A stretch of 64,000 nt of DNA from Hydrogenovibrio kuenenii DSM 12350 (GCF_000526715.1 NZ_JAGP01000001.1:2108001-2172000), one strand, 5' to 3'. Numbered from the stretch's first letter, positions 28,293 through 37,197 are shown. Program-made: numbers and translations. Notes: generated by a model from the letters alone, not told the origin.

Positions 28293-29188
28293 ACACCCAA
28301 ACTTGTACAGGCTTCAAGGTAATAAAAGCCGGCTTTCAAGCAAGCATTCAAGATGCCGGACGTTTCGGCTATCAACAATTCGGTTTGGCGACTTCCGGCG
28401 CGTTGGACGATGTCAGTTATGAGTGGGCAAACAAACTGCTCGGCAACGCCGACAATGCCGCCGTGTTGGAAATCCCCTACGGGCATGTCACTTTGGTTGC
28501 CAATGCCGCAACGCGCATTGTCATTACCGGTGCCAATCTCGGTGCCACCTGCAATGGCAAGCCAGTGCTTCGCTACCAACCTTTACAGATAAACGCGGGG
28601 GATAAAATTGAATTTCATCAGGCGCAGACTTTAGACGGCGTTCGGGCTTATTTAGGCGTGGACGGAGGCTTTCAAACCGAGGAATTTTGGGGCAGTCGTT
28701 CGGTGAATTTTCGTGAAGGCATTGGTCGTGCAATTCAGGTAGAAGATTGTTTGCCGTTTAGCCCAACTACAGAAGAAAAAGAAGCGCCCTATTTTCCACA
28801 ATCCGAGTTAACGGAATATTTGGAATTCGGAGATGTGGTCACCTTGAGATTGCTACCCGCACACCAATTCTATGACTTTGACGAAGCGCAACGCCAAGCG
28901 TTTTTCAAACAAACCTTTGAAGCCTCAAATGAATTCGACCGTACCGCTTGCCGCTTAATTGCCGAGCAAGAAATAAAACCGCCCTACACCCAAATGGTGT
29001 CACAAGGCATGACACCCGGCACCGTGCAAATACCACCATCAGGTCACCCCATTATCATGCTAAAAGATCACCCAACCATTGGCGGCTATCCCAAAATTGG
29101 TACGGTGATTGCAAAAGATTTGGCTAAACTGGCACAAAGCCAGCCTCGACAGAAACTCCACTTTAAGCTAGTATCTTTACGTAATTAG
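28289..29188 (+). CDS. pxpC: 5-oxoprolinase subunit C (KipA-like, biotin-dependent carboxylase-type fold)
   Basis: 299 residues of the AHS2/KipA family. IQDAGRFGYQQFGLATSGALDD is near the start, VYLGVDGG-like and FWGSRS segments follow, and HPTIGGYPKIGTVIAKDLAKLAQ is near the end. It completes pxpABC. A frameshifted second copy of its last 35 or so codons lies 1.2 kb downstream (30427-30536). Confidence 0.96.
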   Translation: MNTQTCTGFKVIKAGFQASIQDAGRFGYQQFGLATSGALDDVSYEWANKLLGNADNAAVLEIPYGHVTLVANAATRIVITGANLGATCNGKPVLRYQPLQINAGDKIEFHQAQTLDGVRAYLGVDGGFQTEEFWGSRSVNFREGIGRAIQVEDCLPFSPTTEEKEAPYFPQSELTEYLEFGDVVTLRLLPAHQFYDFDEAQRQAFFKQTFEASNEFDRTACRLIAEQEIKPPYTQMVSQGMTPGTVQIPPSGHPIIMLKDHPTIGGYPKIGTVIAKDLAKLAQSQPRQKLHFKLVSLRN

Positions 29189-29223
29189 TTTCAAGGCAAA
29201 CAAACTATCAAGGAAGATAACTG

Positions 29224-29646
29224 GTGTTAAAGTCACTTAAAATAGCTCTACTTGTATTGTGTATTTCTTTCATTCCAATGACTCTGTGGAATGCTGGATA
29301 CCTCTTTACTTCCGAATCATGCGATCCTAAATTTGGCTGCCAAGGTACATTTTTCTTAAAAACCTATATCCTTAGTTTCAGCGTAATCCTTTCTACCTTT
29401 ACAATAACTATTGCCCACTACTTCATTCTTGGTAGACATAACATTCAAAACACACGTAAAGTCATTATTTTTACCTTTATTTTTGCTTTGATATTGGGAG
29501 TTATTGGCAATGAATCTATAATGATTGCTCAAAAAATAGGCATTGCAACTTTAATTGCCTTATGGGTAGCGATTCCACTATTTATCTCCATAGGCTTTTT
29601 TGAGTCCGAAAAAAACAAACTCGAACAATCAACTCAACACTCTTAA
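29224..29646 (+). CDS. small membrane protein, function unknown
   Basis: 140 residues with four hydrophobic segments (about 5-28, 40-65, 77-97, 103-128) and a polar C-terminus. The GTG start at 29224 has AAGGAAG upstream. I recognise no family. The loop with SCDPKFGC holds two cysteines that could pair. It lies inside the segment bracketed by intact pxpC and its 3' fragment, so it is probably a later arrival. A repeat copy starts on the base after its stop. Confidence 0.7.
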   Translation: MLKSLKIALLVLCISFIPMTLWNAGYLFTSESCDPKFGCQGTFFLKTYILSFSVILSTFTITIAHYFILGRHNIQNTRKVIIFTFIFALILGVIGNESIMIAQKIGIATLIALWVAIPLFISIGFFESEKNKLEQSTQHS

Positions 29647-29665
29647 CCCCAACCTGGCAGATTTT
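29647..29665 (+). repeat. 19-bp dispersed repeat
   Basis: 18 of 19 consensus bases (G6 to A), immediately after the stop codon of the small membrane protein gene. Confidence 0.9.
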
Positions 29666-29774
29666 TCCAATTAATAAAGAACTTTTACCAAAATATTCGC
29701 TCTTTAGTTGATCATTTAGTTTAATTAAAAATCACCGCCTATTTGTGACTATCAATGTAAGCAGAGGAAAATAT

Positions 29775-30407
29775 ATGTTCGGACCTAATCCAAATGATAA
29801 AGAACCCATGAAAGGTTTTCCTCAAGTCGGCTTTTTGAAAAACTTTATTACGCGAGATAACATCGAAGTGGGTGATTACACCTATTACGATGACTTGGAC
29901 GGGCCGGAAAACTTTGAGAAAAATGTCCTCTATCACTATCCGTTCATCGGCGACAAACTCATTATTGGAAAGTTCTGCGCCATCGCAACCAATGTGAAAT
30001 TCATCATGAATGGTGCCAATCACAAAATGTCCGGCCTTTCGACCTATCCTTTCGGCATTTTCGGTCAAGGCTGGGAAGCGGCAATCCCTAAACCTGAAGA
30101 CTTGCCTTTTAAGGGAAATACCGAAATCGGCAACGATGTTTGGATTGGGTATAACGCTACGATTATGCCCGGCGTCAAAATCGGGCATGGTGCGATTATC
30201 GCAGCAGAGTCGGTTGTGGTTAAAGACATCCCTCCCTATGCCATAGTTGGAGGAAATCCTGCTCAAGTGGTTCGTATGCGCTTCAACCAAGACGAGATAG
30301 ACAAACTGATTGATATCGCTTGGTGGGAATGGCCTGTCGAAAAAATCACTAAAAATCTCTCTGCCATTACTGGCGGCGATCTTTCTTCACTACAAAAAGT
30401 AACATAA
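29775..30407 (+). CDS. CatB/Vat-like O-acetyltransferase (left-handed beta-helix)
   Basis: 210 residues of the xenobiotic acetyltransferase group related to streptogramin and chloramphenicol acetyltransferases. GKFCAIATNVKFIMNGANHKMSG holds the catalytic histidine. Hexapeptide repeats follow (IGNDVWIGYNATIMPGVKIG, AIVGGNPA). The start at ATG 29775 has AGAGGAAA upstream. Substrate cannot be assigned from sequence; many chromosomal members are not resistance genes. It sits in the region flanked by pxpC and the pxpC fragment. Confidence 0.9.
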   Translation: MFGPNPNDKEPMKGFPQVGFLKNFITRDNIEVGDYTYYDDLDGPENFEKNVLYHYPFIGDKLIIGKFCAIATNVKFIMNGANHKMSGLSTYPFGIFGQGWEAAIPKPEDLPFKGNTEIGNDVWIGYNATIMPGVKIGHGAIIAAESVVVKDIPPYAIVGGNPAQVVRMRFNQDEIDKLIDIAWWEWPVEKITKNLSAITGGDLSSLQKVT

Positions 30408-30426
30408 AGTTTAGGCTTGAATTAAC

Positions 30427-30536
30427 TCAACCATTGGCGGCTACCAAAAATCGGAACAGTGATTGCCAAAGAGTTGGCGAAGCTAATGCAAAGTCAGCCA
30501 AGACAAAAAATTCAGTTTAAACTTACAAGCGTTTAA
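30427..30536 (+). pseudogene. remnant of a second pxpC 3' end
   Basis: The stretch is clearly homologous to the last 110 or so bases of pxpC (29070-29188). It contains CAACCATTGGCGGCTA, and then reads KIGTVIAKELAKL and QSQPRQK before a stop at 30534-30536. Relative to pxpC it is diverged and has lost one base near 30445, which breaks the frame. No upstream portion remains. It suggests that 29189-30428 was brought in by recombination with a related pxp locus, or follows a partial duplication. Confidence 0.85.
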
Positions 30537-30545
30537 AACGAGCGC

Positions 30546-31073
30546 CTACGCCTTGACCGTCATAGGAAAATACGTCTCATAGCCATTACCCGTAACAATC
30601 AAATGAAACGGCGACTTGTTTCGAGCGATTTCTGATTCCACAAGAGCGCTTTGGGCTGCGGGATTTCCCTTTAACATCTCATATTGATTACTGTATTCAG
30701 TGTAGTGCTCGGCTGCTCGATGCAGGCTTGATACTGCAGATATTTTCGCGTAACGCTGTTGCAATTCAGGGTGATCTTTGAACATTTGCTCAATGCGCTG
30801 TTTATCAGGATGATCATTCGCAACCCGTACATACCCCTGACGATCATTCGTTAACGCAACTTCAGGTGGAACATGAATTCCTGCTTTCTCTAGTAGCTGG
30901 CGAACATCCTCTGAAAAGCTTTTTGTTTCTTTTTCTAATTCCGCTCGAGTCGGCAGCTCCAGTGGTGGCAATTCAAGTTTAGTCGAATTAAATGCTACTT
31001 GTCCGTTTGCTGCTTTTTGCTGCGGCAAAGCTGTTGGATATACCGTACTTGATGTGGCTGTCACAGATGTCAT
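30546..31073 (-). CDS. uncharacterised 175-residue protein
   Basis: No family recognised. The N-terminal 40 residues are Thr/Ser/Pro/Gln-rich and likely disordered. Residues 40-165 are mostly predicted helical, with AGIHVPPEV, VRVANDHPDKQRIEQMF and a His/Tyr-rich segment HRAAEHYTEY. There is no signal peptide or membrane helix. AGGGGAA lies before the ATG. It stands alone and is oriented opposite to the pxp genes. Base use looks ordinary. Confidence 0.7.
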   Translation of the reverse strand: MTSVTATSSTVYPTALPQQKAANGQVAFNSTKLELPPLELPTRAELEKETKSFSEDVRQLLEKAGIHVPPEVALTNDRQGYVRVANDHPDKQRIEQMFKDHPELQQRYAKISAVSSLHRAAEHYTEYSNQYEMLKGNPAAQSALVESEIARNKSPFHLIVTGNGYETYFPMTVKA

Positions 31074-31181
31074 GATAATTCCCCTTGTTTAATGACTATC
31101 CAGCACCCAAAAGAAAAGCAAAAGACATTCCATAATAATCAACAAGGTCAAACTCGATTGATTTGTGAAGTCCATTCATAC

Positions 31182-31200
31182 CCCAGCCTGGCAGATTCTT
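31182..31200 (+). repeat. 19-bp dispersed repeat
   Basis: 18 of 19 consensus bases (T18 to C) in the gap between two minus-strand genes. Confidence 0.88.
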
Positions 31201-31269
31201 ATGTGTAACAACAGAAGGTTTACCTTCGCAAGCTATCCCTGATAAGGTAGTTTTAGCAATTTTTATATA

Positions 31270-32175
31270 CTATAAAATTTCAGCTACCTGGTTATCCGCA
31301 TAGTGCTTTACATCTTCTCTTGGGTTGATTCCAAAGTAAGCGGAATAATCCCGACTGAATTGTGAAGCGCTCTGGTAGCCGGCTTGAAAAGAGGCCGTGG
31401 TGACATTCATTTTATTAAGTAACATGAACTTTCTAGCATGTTGCAGACGCTGTATTTTGATATAGCGTAAGGGGCTGACTTGTGTCATGTTTTTGAAGTG
31501 CTTATGAAAAGTCGATACCCCCATATTGGCGTATTCGGCAAGTTCATCGACACTCAAGTCTTCAAAAAGATGTTCGTTAATATAGGAAATCGTTTTAGAG
31601 ATTTGATAAGCGGCTCCGCCACTATAGGCGTATTGCAACAAAACATAATTGTCGTTGGAGTGCAGCAATCGATAGAGTATTTCTTTCAGGTAAAGGTCTT
31701 CCAAAGCAGAGATATCTTCAGTTTTTTGCTGAAGCTTTGCCAACCTCACCACAACTTCTAATAATTCTTCTGTGATGTCATTTGATCCCATTGCAAGATC
31801 AGTATGGTTTTTATGTTCTATCTGAAAAGAATATTCCTTAACGGCTTCGAGAATTTTGGGTACCGAGAAAACAATCTGCAAAGATAAAAAAGGGGTTTCC
31901 GGCGATGCCTCGGTAATTTGGCCTGTCACCGGCAAGAAGGCGGTTGATAGCAAATATTTTTGCGGACAATACTCAAACAAATACTGGTCAAGGTAGACAT
32001 TCTTGGCGCCTTGAACAATCACAAACAACGCCGGTTCATAAACGCTCTGCAACGGCTTGGTTATCGTAGAAGACTTAAACACTCGGACGGACGGAACCGC
32101 AGTTTGATTCAATCCTTCGTTTAAGTCTTCTGCAACAAGCAGCGCTTTCAATTGTGTTAATAAATCTGCTGTCAT
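31270..32175 (-). CDS. AraC-family transcriptional regulator
   Basis: 301 residues: an N-terminal AraC-type sensor domain (EPALFVIVQGAKNVYL, TAFLPVTGQI) and a C-terminal double HTH (LAEYANMGVSTFHKHFK and ASFQAGYQSASQFSRDYSAYFG). ATG 32175 is used; an in-frame TTG at 32181 is less likely. It starts 7 bases after the SDR gene and is probably co-transcribed with it, so it may regulate the pair. The arrangement resembles YqhC-like regulators next to oxidoreductases. Confidence 0.92.
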   Translation of the reverse strand: MTADLLTQLKALLVAEDLNEGLNQTAVPSVRVFKSSTITKPLQSVYEPALFVIVQGAKNVYLDQYLFEYCPQKYLLSTAFLPVTGQITEASPETPFLSLQIVFSVPKILEAVKEYSFQIEHKNHTDLAMGSNDITEELLEVVVRLAKLQQKTEDISALEDLYLKEILYRLLHSNDNYVLLQYAYSGGAAYQISKTISYINEHLFEDLSVDELAEYANMGVSTFHKHFKNMTQVSPLRYIKIQRLQHARKFMLLNKMNVTTASFQAGYQSASQFSRDYSAYFGINPREDVKHYADNQVAEIL

Positions 32176-32182
32176 AATCAAA

Positions 32183-32935
32183 CTATAGTAGCGTACCGCC
32201 TGACAATTCTACTCTCTGCCCATTTAACCACTTACAGTCATCAGAAACCAGAACGGCAAGTGCCGCACCAATATCATCCGGCAACCCTGCTCGCCCTAAT
32301 GCGGTTCTAGAGGCAGTCAAATCATTCACTTCTTGGTTGTCTCTCACCAAACCACCACCAAAGTCGGTTTCAATAGCGCCAGGTGCGATCGTGTTTACCG
32401 TAATTTGTCGGTGACCTAATTCCACCGCCAGATAACGTGTCATCACTTCTACTGCGCCTTTCATTATGGCATAAGCACCAAAATTCGGGAGCGTGAAGCG
32501 AGTTAAACCGGAAGAAATATTCACAATATTGCCGCCATCTTTAACACTAGACAATAACTTTTGCGTCAAAAAAAACGGTGTCTTAATGTGAATATTCACC
32601 ATCTCATCAAACGTCGTTTCAGTCGTGTCTGCAATGGGTGAATACGCACCTATCCCTGCATTATTGACCAATAAATCCAGTTGGTCTGTTTGCCAATTTA
32701 ACTGCATTGCCGCTCTGACATCTGACACAAATTGATCTAACGTCGCCGGAGCGGAAGCATCGAATTGTAGAGCAACCGCTTGCTGACCAAACCCCTCAAT
32801 TTCTTTTACGGTTTCTAGCGCTTGCGCTTCTGACTGCTTATAGGTCACAATCAAATTATAATTTTTTTGAGCAAGGTGAACCGCCATACTCTTGCCTAGA
32901 CCTCTACTACCACCTGTTACAAGTGCAACTTTCAT
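32183..32935 (-). CDS. short-chain dehydrogenase/reductase
   Basis: 250 residues with Rossmann motif TGGSRGLG, structural NNAG, catalytic Ser in NISSGL and YAIMK (Tyr-x3-Lys), and the C-terminal LNGQRVELSGG. Cofactor and substrate are undetermined; Arg after Ser in the first motif leans to NADPH. It is the first gene of a two-gene unit with the AraC regulator. Confidence 0.93.
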   Translation of the reverse strand: MKVALVTGGSRGLGKSMAVHLAQKNYNLIVTYKQSEAQALETVKEIEGFGQQAVALQFDASAPATLDQFVSDVRAAMQLNWQTDQLDLLVNNAGIGAYSPIADTTETTFDEMVNIHIKTPFFLTQKLLSSVKDGGNIVNISSGLTRFTLPNFGAYAIMKGAVEVMTRYLAVELGHRQITVNTIAPGAIETDFGGGLVRDNQEVNDLTASRTALGRAGLPDDIGAALAVLVSDDCKWLNGQRVELSGGTLL

Positions 32936-33084
32936 TGGTAAACTCCTTTTAAAATGACTTCGATTTTTTGATAAAACCTGCTGGAATCAGCTAAAAGTCA
33001 TACTAAAGAAGGGTTGCCAACAATCCTATACAGATTATCTTCAATTCTTGCCTGATTCTCTAAATTCAATCAAAAAGTTCATTC

Positions 33085-33103
33085 CCCCAGCCTGGCAGAT
33101 TTT
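33085..33103 (+). repeat. 19-bp dispersed repeat, perfect copy
   Basis: Matches all 19 consensus bases, in the 504-base gap between the SDR gene and the acetate-type transporter. Apart from this and the small remnant at 33192-33272, I see nothing coding in the gap. Confidence 0.95.
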
Positions 33104-33191
33104 CATAGCCATATTTCATATGTCGTTTTTCTTCAATAAATCCACTTAACGAGTGCCTACCATTGAAGCTGTCTAACACAGGAGGCACACT

Positions 33192-33272
33192 ATGACTAAA
33201 CGCATCAACTACGCAGCTATTTCGCCGGAAGATGAAAGTAAAAAACCAATAAACTTGTATCATACATTCTAA
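33192..33272 (+). pseudogene. possible N-terminal remnant of a carboxymuconolactone decarboxylase-like gene
   Basis: An AGGAGG ribosome site is followed by ATG and 26 codons reading MTKRINYAAISPEDESKK, then divergent sequence and a stop. The RINY...SPE opening resembles many carboxymuconolactone decarboxylase/AhpD-like proteins. The remainder of such a gene is absent. The match is short and from memory, so this is tentative. Confidence 0.35.
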
Positions 33273-33439
33273 TAATGATAGTATTCGCTTACCTTGTCGC
33301 GACACTCTAACAAAACAGGCCATTTTATGGCGCTTAGCGAGCTTTAACCAAGTGCAGCAATAGCGAAATCAATGCAGTTTTAAATCATAGCTTCAAGGCA
33401 AAAAACTTATAAAAACTCTAAAGATAAAGAGGAATTATC

Positions 33440-34000
33440 ATGTCTGAAACAAAATTTTCTAACCCTGCTCCGCTAGGCTTAATCTCCTTCGGTCTGACCA
33501 CTTGGATGCTAAGCATGGTGAATGCTGGCTGGTTTACTGGTCACAGCATGGGAATGGTTCTATCACTAGCCTTCGCTTTCGGTGGTACAGCTCAAATCAT
33601 CGCTGGTATTATGGAGCTACCACGAGGCAACACTTTTGGTACGACTGCTTTCATCAGTTATGGTGCATTCTGGTGGTCTTTTGCTTTGTTTGTGCATTTC
33701 TTCGGCGCAGGCGTGCCAGCAGCTTTTGTTGGCTGGTATCTGTTTATGTGGGGTGTTTTCACTTTCTATATGTGGATTGCCACTTTCCCTGCTCCAAAAG
33801 CACTACAGTTGGTTTTCCTAGCGTTATGGATCACCTTCGTACTGCTTGCAATTGGCGAATGGACGGCTTCTATCACTTGGCATCACGCCGGTGGTTATGT
33901 AGGTTTGGTAACGGCCATCCTAGCGATTTATTTGTCAGCAGCTGAAGTGATTAACGAGCAGCATGGTCGCACGGTTCTGCCTATCGGCGCTAAAGCTTAA
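33440..34000 (+). CDS. acetate uptake transporter (GPR1/FUN34/YaaH, SatP-like)
   Basis: 186 residues with six membrane helices. The family signature NPAPLGLISFG is at residues 8-18, and the motifs FAFGGTAQIIAGIMEL and FGTTAFISYGAFWWS follow. It likely moves acetate or succinate with protons. GAGGAA precedes the ATG. It is monocistronic. An inverted repeat, AGGTTGCCT at 34015-34023 with AGGCAACCT at 34048-34056, follows but has no T-tail. Confidence 0.93.
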   Translation: MSETKFSNPAPLGLISFGLTTWMLSMVNAGWFTGHSMGMVLSLAFAFGGTAQIIAGIMELPRGNTFGTTAFISYGAFWWSFALFVHFFGAGVPAAFVGWYLFMWGVFTFYMWIATFPAPKALQLVFLALWITFVLLAIGEWTASITWHHAGGYVGLVTAILAIYLSAAEVINEQHGRTVLPIGAKA

Positions 34001-34128
34001 GCGTCTTTAAAATAAGGTTGCCTACACCAAAAGCGTTTCGCAGGTAAAGGCAACCTCACACAGCAATCATTAGGTGGGGGCAAAGTAGATTTATTTTGAG
34101 CGTTCACACGAATGCTTTTACCTTGCTT

Positions 34129-34147
34129 CCCCAGCCTGGCAGATTTT
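34129..34147 (+). repeat. 19-bp dispersed repeat, perfect copy
   Basis: Matches all 19 bases, 93 bases before the EamA gene start. Confidence 0.95.
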
Positions 34148-34239
34148 TACTTCACAAACTATTATTTTGTCTGCCCGCCTTTCCATTTGGCACCATTCAT
34201 TCTTATAATGCACCATCCTATATTTTCAGAGAGCACTCT

Positions 34240-35145
34240 ATGTCCAACACCCGACTTGCCTATCTTTTATTAATCCTCACCACTTTCTTTTGGGCAGGTA
34301 ATTTTGTGCTCGCGCGTGCGGTGCATGCGAGTGTGCCGCCAATTGGGTTGGCGTTTTGGCGTTGGTTTGCGGTGGCAGTATTTATTGTGCCTTGGGCTTG
34401 GAAAGACTTAAAACAGCAATGGCCTGTCATGCGTGCGCACCCTTGGTTGATGCTGACATTTGGTGTCTTTAGTGTGGGGGCGTTTAACACTCTGGTGTAT
34501 ATCGGCTTGCAAACCACTACGGCGGTGAATGCTCTATTGCTATTGTCAGCAGGGCCTGTATTTATCATGCTGTTGTCGGCAATCATTCTTGGGCATGGGC
34601 TTAAGGCTGTTCAGGTTGTTGGGCTGACCATCTCTGCTGCCGGGGTATTAATGGTGCTGACACATGGCGATTTATCAAACCTTGCCGGTTTTGAAAACAA
34701 TGCGGGGGTGCTTTGGGTTTTGGGCGGAGTAATTAGTTGGGCGCTATACTCGGTATTGCTTCATAAAAAACCTAGCGGCATTGGTGGGCAGGGCTTCTTC
34801 GCGATGACGGTTATTATCGGCGTGATCGGACTCTTACCTTTTTACCTGATGGAAACCTTTGTACAAAACAGACCAGTTCATATTGATATGAACTTGGTGC
34901 TTACAGTCGCTTATGTTGCTATTTTCGCTTCCATCCTAGCTTATTTGTTTTGGAATAAAGCTGTGGAGTTGATTGGCGCAAACCGTTCCAGCCCGTTTAT
35001 TCATTTGATTCCTGCTTTTGGTTTAGTGCTATCTGTGCTGTTTATTGGTGAGCAAATTACGACCTCCGGCTTTGTAGGGCTGGCGCTTATTTTTGCGGGG
35101 CTTGTGGTGGCTGCGGGTAAATTTGGATTAGGAAAACAAGGCTAG
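34240..35145 (+). CDS. EamA/DMT-family permease
   Basis: 301 residues with ten membrane helices in two EamA repeats (FFWAGNFVLARA and GGVISWALYSVLL). Such proteins export metabolites or amino acids, but the substrate is unknown. I start at ATG 34240 because the hydrophobic first helix follows directly. The open frame continues upstream through a repeat copy, which is not credible coding sequence. arfB starts 3 bases after its stop. Confidence 0.92.
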   Translation: MSNTRLAYLLLILTTFFWAGNFVLARAVHASVPPIGLAFWRWFAVAVFIVPWAWKDLKQQWPVMRAHPWLMLTFGVFSVGAFNTLVYIGLQTTTAVNALLLLSAGPVFIMLLSAIILGHGLKAVQVVGLTISAAGVLMVLTHGDLSNLAGFENNAGVLWVLGGVISWALYSVLLHKKPSGIGGQGFFAMTVIIGVIGLLPFYLMETFVQNRPVHIDMNLVLTVAYVAIFASILAYLFWNKAVELIGANRSSPFIHLIPAFGLVLSVLFIGEQITTSGFVGLALIFAGLVVAAGKFGLGKQG

Positions 35146-35148
35146 AAA

Positions 35149-35568
35149 ATGTTAAGGCTTTCAACCGGACAAATCATTCCCGAATCCGAAATCACTTGGC
35201 ACGCCATGCGCGCGCAAGGTGCCGGCGGGCAAAACGTAAATAAGGTTGAAACAGCGATTCATCTGCGCTTTGACATCAAGCAGTCATCTTTGCCAGAAGA
35301 CTTCAAGCTACGGTTGTTGAGAAAATCTGACCGACGCATTACCAAAGATGGCGTGATTATTATCAAAGCGCAATCTCACCGCACACAAGCAGCAAACAAA
35401 GAAGAAGCACTACAGCGATTACAAGCGATATTGGAAGAATCCGCGGTGCGACCCAAGGCGCGCATACCGACTCGCCCCAGTAAAAATGCACGCCTCAAAC
35501 GCGTGAATGAGAAAAAACAGCGCGGCCAAATCAAAAATCTCCGGCAACGAGTGCGACATGACGATTAA
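35149..35568 (+). CDS. arfB: alternative ribosome-rescue peptidyl-tRNA hydrolase ArfB
   Basis: 139 residues with the catalytic GGQ at 26-28 in RAQGAGGQNVNKV and a basic C-terminal tail (KKQRGQIKNLRQRVR) that enters the empty mRNA channel of stalled ribosomes. It lacks codon-recognition domains, as expected for ArfB/YaeJ. It is 3 bases behind the EamA gene and 46 bases before murI. Confidence 0.95.
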   Translation: MLRLSTGQIIPESEITWHAMRAQGAGGQNVNKVETAIHLRFDIKQSSLPEDFKLRLLRKSDRRITKDGVIIIKAQSHRTQAANKEEALQRLQAILEESAVRPKARIPTRPSKNARLKRVNEKKQRGQIKNLRQRVRHDD

Positions 35569-35614
35569 AATAACCCCATCTCTTCATACTCATAAAGACT
35601 AACCAGATAATTGT

Positions 35615-36415
35615 ATGACCGATTCCAGACCCATTGGCGTATTTGACTCAGGCATTGGCGGCTTGCCCATAGCCAAAAAAATTCGTGAATTGTTGCCAAA
35701 CGAAAACCTGATCTATGTTGCAGACACACACTATGCTCCCTATGGCGAAAAGTCGGAAGACACTATTCTGCAACGCTCATTAGCTGTGACAGACTTTTTA
35801 CGCTCACAAGATGTGAAGGCCATTGTCGTTGCTTGCAATACCGCCACCATGGTCAGTATTAAAACCCTTAGAGCGGAATATGGCGAAAAATATGACTTGC
35901 CATTTATTGGTGTAGAACCAGGCGTAAAACCTGCCGCCATCCATACCAAAACGGGCGTTATTGGTGTATTGGCAACAGAAAAGACTTTGACCAGCCATGC
36001 GTTTGATGCACTGGCAAAACGCGTAGCGGGCAATGCTCACATGGAAATACAACCCTCTCCCAAACTGGTTCGCTTGGTGGAAAATTTACAACTGGATGAT
36101 GACGCAGCCGTCAAAGCCGTGGAAGAATATGTTCATCCATTGATAGAAAAAGATGCAGACACCATTATCCTAGGTTGCACACACTTTGCCCACCTAGCGC
36201 CTGTGATTGAAAAGGTAGCGGGAGACAAGGTTTCGGTTATCAGCACCGAACTGGCAGTTGCCAAAGAAGTAGTAAGACGCCTAAAAGTGGAAAACCTGTT
36301 AACGACACAACCGGATTTCGGAACAACAGAGTTTTTCAGCAATGGAGACTTGGCGCTTTTCCAACAACAAATCCAATACCTATGGGGAATAGATGCGCAA
36401 GCACAGCGCTTCTAA
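35615..36415 (+). CDS. murI: glutamate racemase
   Basis: Makes D-glutamate for peptidoglycan. It has 266 residues: GVFDSGIGGL at the N-terminus, the first catalytic Cys in VVACNTAT and the second in ILGCTHFAHL, with YAPYGEK. All expected motifs are present. A repeat copy starts 14 bases after the stop. Confidence 0.97.
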   Translation: MTDSRPIGVFDSGIGGLPIAKKIRELLPNENLIYVADTHYAPYGEKSEDTILQRSLAVTDFLRSQDVKAIVVACNTATMVSIKTLRAEYGEKYDLPFIGVEPGVKPAAIHTKTGVIGVLATEKTLTSHAFDALAKRVAGNAHMEIQPSPKLVRLVENLQLDDDAAVKAVEEYVHPLIEKDADTIILGCTHFAHLAPVIEKVAGDKVSVISTELAVAKEVVRRLKVENLLTTQPDFGTTEFFSNGDLALFQQQIQYLWGIDAQAQRF

Positions 36416-36429
36416 CGCCACTCTGTTTA

Positions 36430-36448
36430 CCCCAGCCTGGTAGATTTT
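36430..36448 (+). repeat. 19-bp dispersed repeat
   Basis: 18 of 19 bases (C12 to T), 14 bases after murI. Confidence 0.9.
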
Positions 36449-36606
36449 GCATTTAAAAATCTACACTCGGTTCACCTAAGAAAAATATTCTTGCTGATTC
36501 AACAACAATGAATTCTCTAAATATAAACAAAAATGCAAAAATGTCTTGCTAAAATCCTAACCAAAATAAGCACAATCAGTCTAGTTTCAATCCTAAGGAG
36601 TCATAC

Positions 36607-37170
36607 GTGGATACCTACAACAAGCTCAGCAAACAAACTATTTTTCTTCACTGGGTGGTCGCCACCTTTATGATCGCACTTCTGGCAGTCGGTGTGTATA
36701 TGCACGAGACCAAAAGCTTCTTTTTATACTCTTGGCACAAGTCTTTCGGTGTGTTGATTGTTGTGTTTGTCGTTTGGCGTATTGTCAACCGCATGAAAAA
36801 CGGCTGGTTGGAACCAGTTAGACAATACACGCCGATTGAAATCAGCCTATCGAAAATTGTACATTGGTTGCTGATTATCGGTACCATCCTGATGCCTATT
36901 TCCGGGATGATGATGTCTGGTCTGGGCGGTTACGGTATCCCGTTCTTCGGTTTAGAATTAGTCGCACCAAATCCGAACCCTGACGACCCGACTAAAATGA
37001 TTCCGCTGAATGCGCCTTTGGCTCAAGCGGGTAAAGTAGTACACAGTTTGGCGGGTGATATTTTGATTGGTGCGGTGGCATTACATATTGCCGGTGCATT
37101 GAAACACCACTTCATCGATAAGGACAACACCCTGAACCGTATGAAAGGCGCAGACATTTCCCCTAAATAA
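36607..37170 (+). CDS. cytochrome b561-family membrane protein
   Basis: 187 residues, four membrane helices, with haem-ligand histidines in FLHWVVATF, WHKSFGV, VHWLLII and LHIAGALKHH. It probably passes electrons between quinone and a periplasmic partner, but the role is unassigned. The GTG start at 36607 is preceded by AAGGAG. It ends before a strong terminator. Confidence 0.93.
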   Translation: MDTYNKLSKQTIFLHWVVATFMIALLAVGVYMHETKSFFLYSWHKSFGVLIVVFVVWRIVNRMKNGWLEPVRQYTPIEISLSKIVHWLLIIGTILMPISGMMMSGLGGYGIPFFGLELVAPNPNPDDPTKMIPLNAPLAQAGKVVHSLAGDILIGAVALHIAGALKHHFIDKDNTLNRMKGADISPK

Positions 37171-37197
37171 TCAATAAGCTCTCCTAGCTTAAAATTT

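Noticed and set aside
33251-33275. Fur-box-like AT-rich stretch (AATAATGATAGTATT)
   Set aside because: It matches only part of the 19-bp consensus and lies within the remnant region with no iron gene nearby.
33066-33323. 85-codon minus-strand frame across the 33-kb gap
   Set aside because: It reads through a repeat copy and opposite the remnant with a good ribosome site; no recognisable protein.
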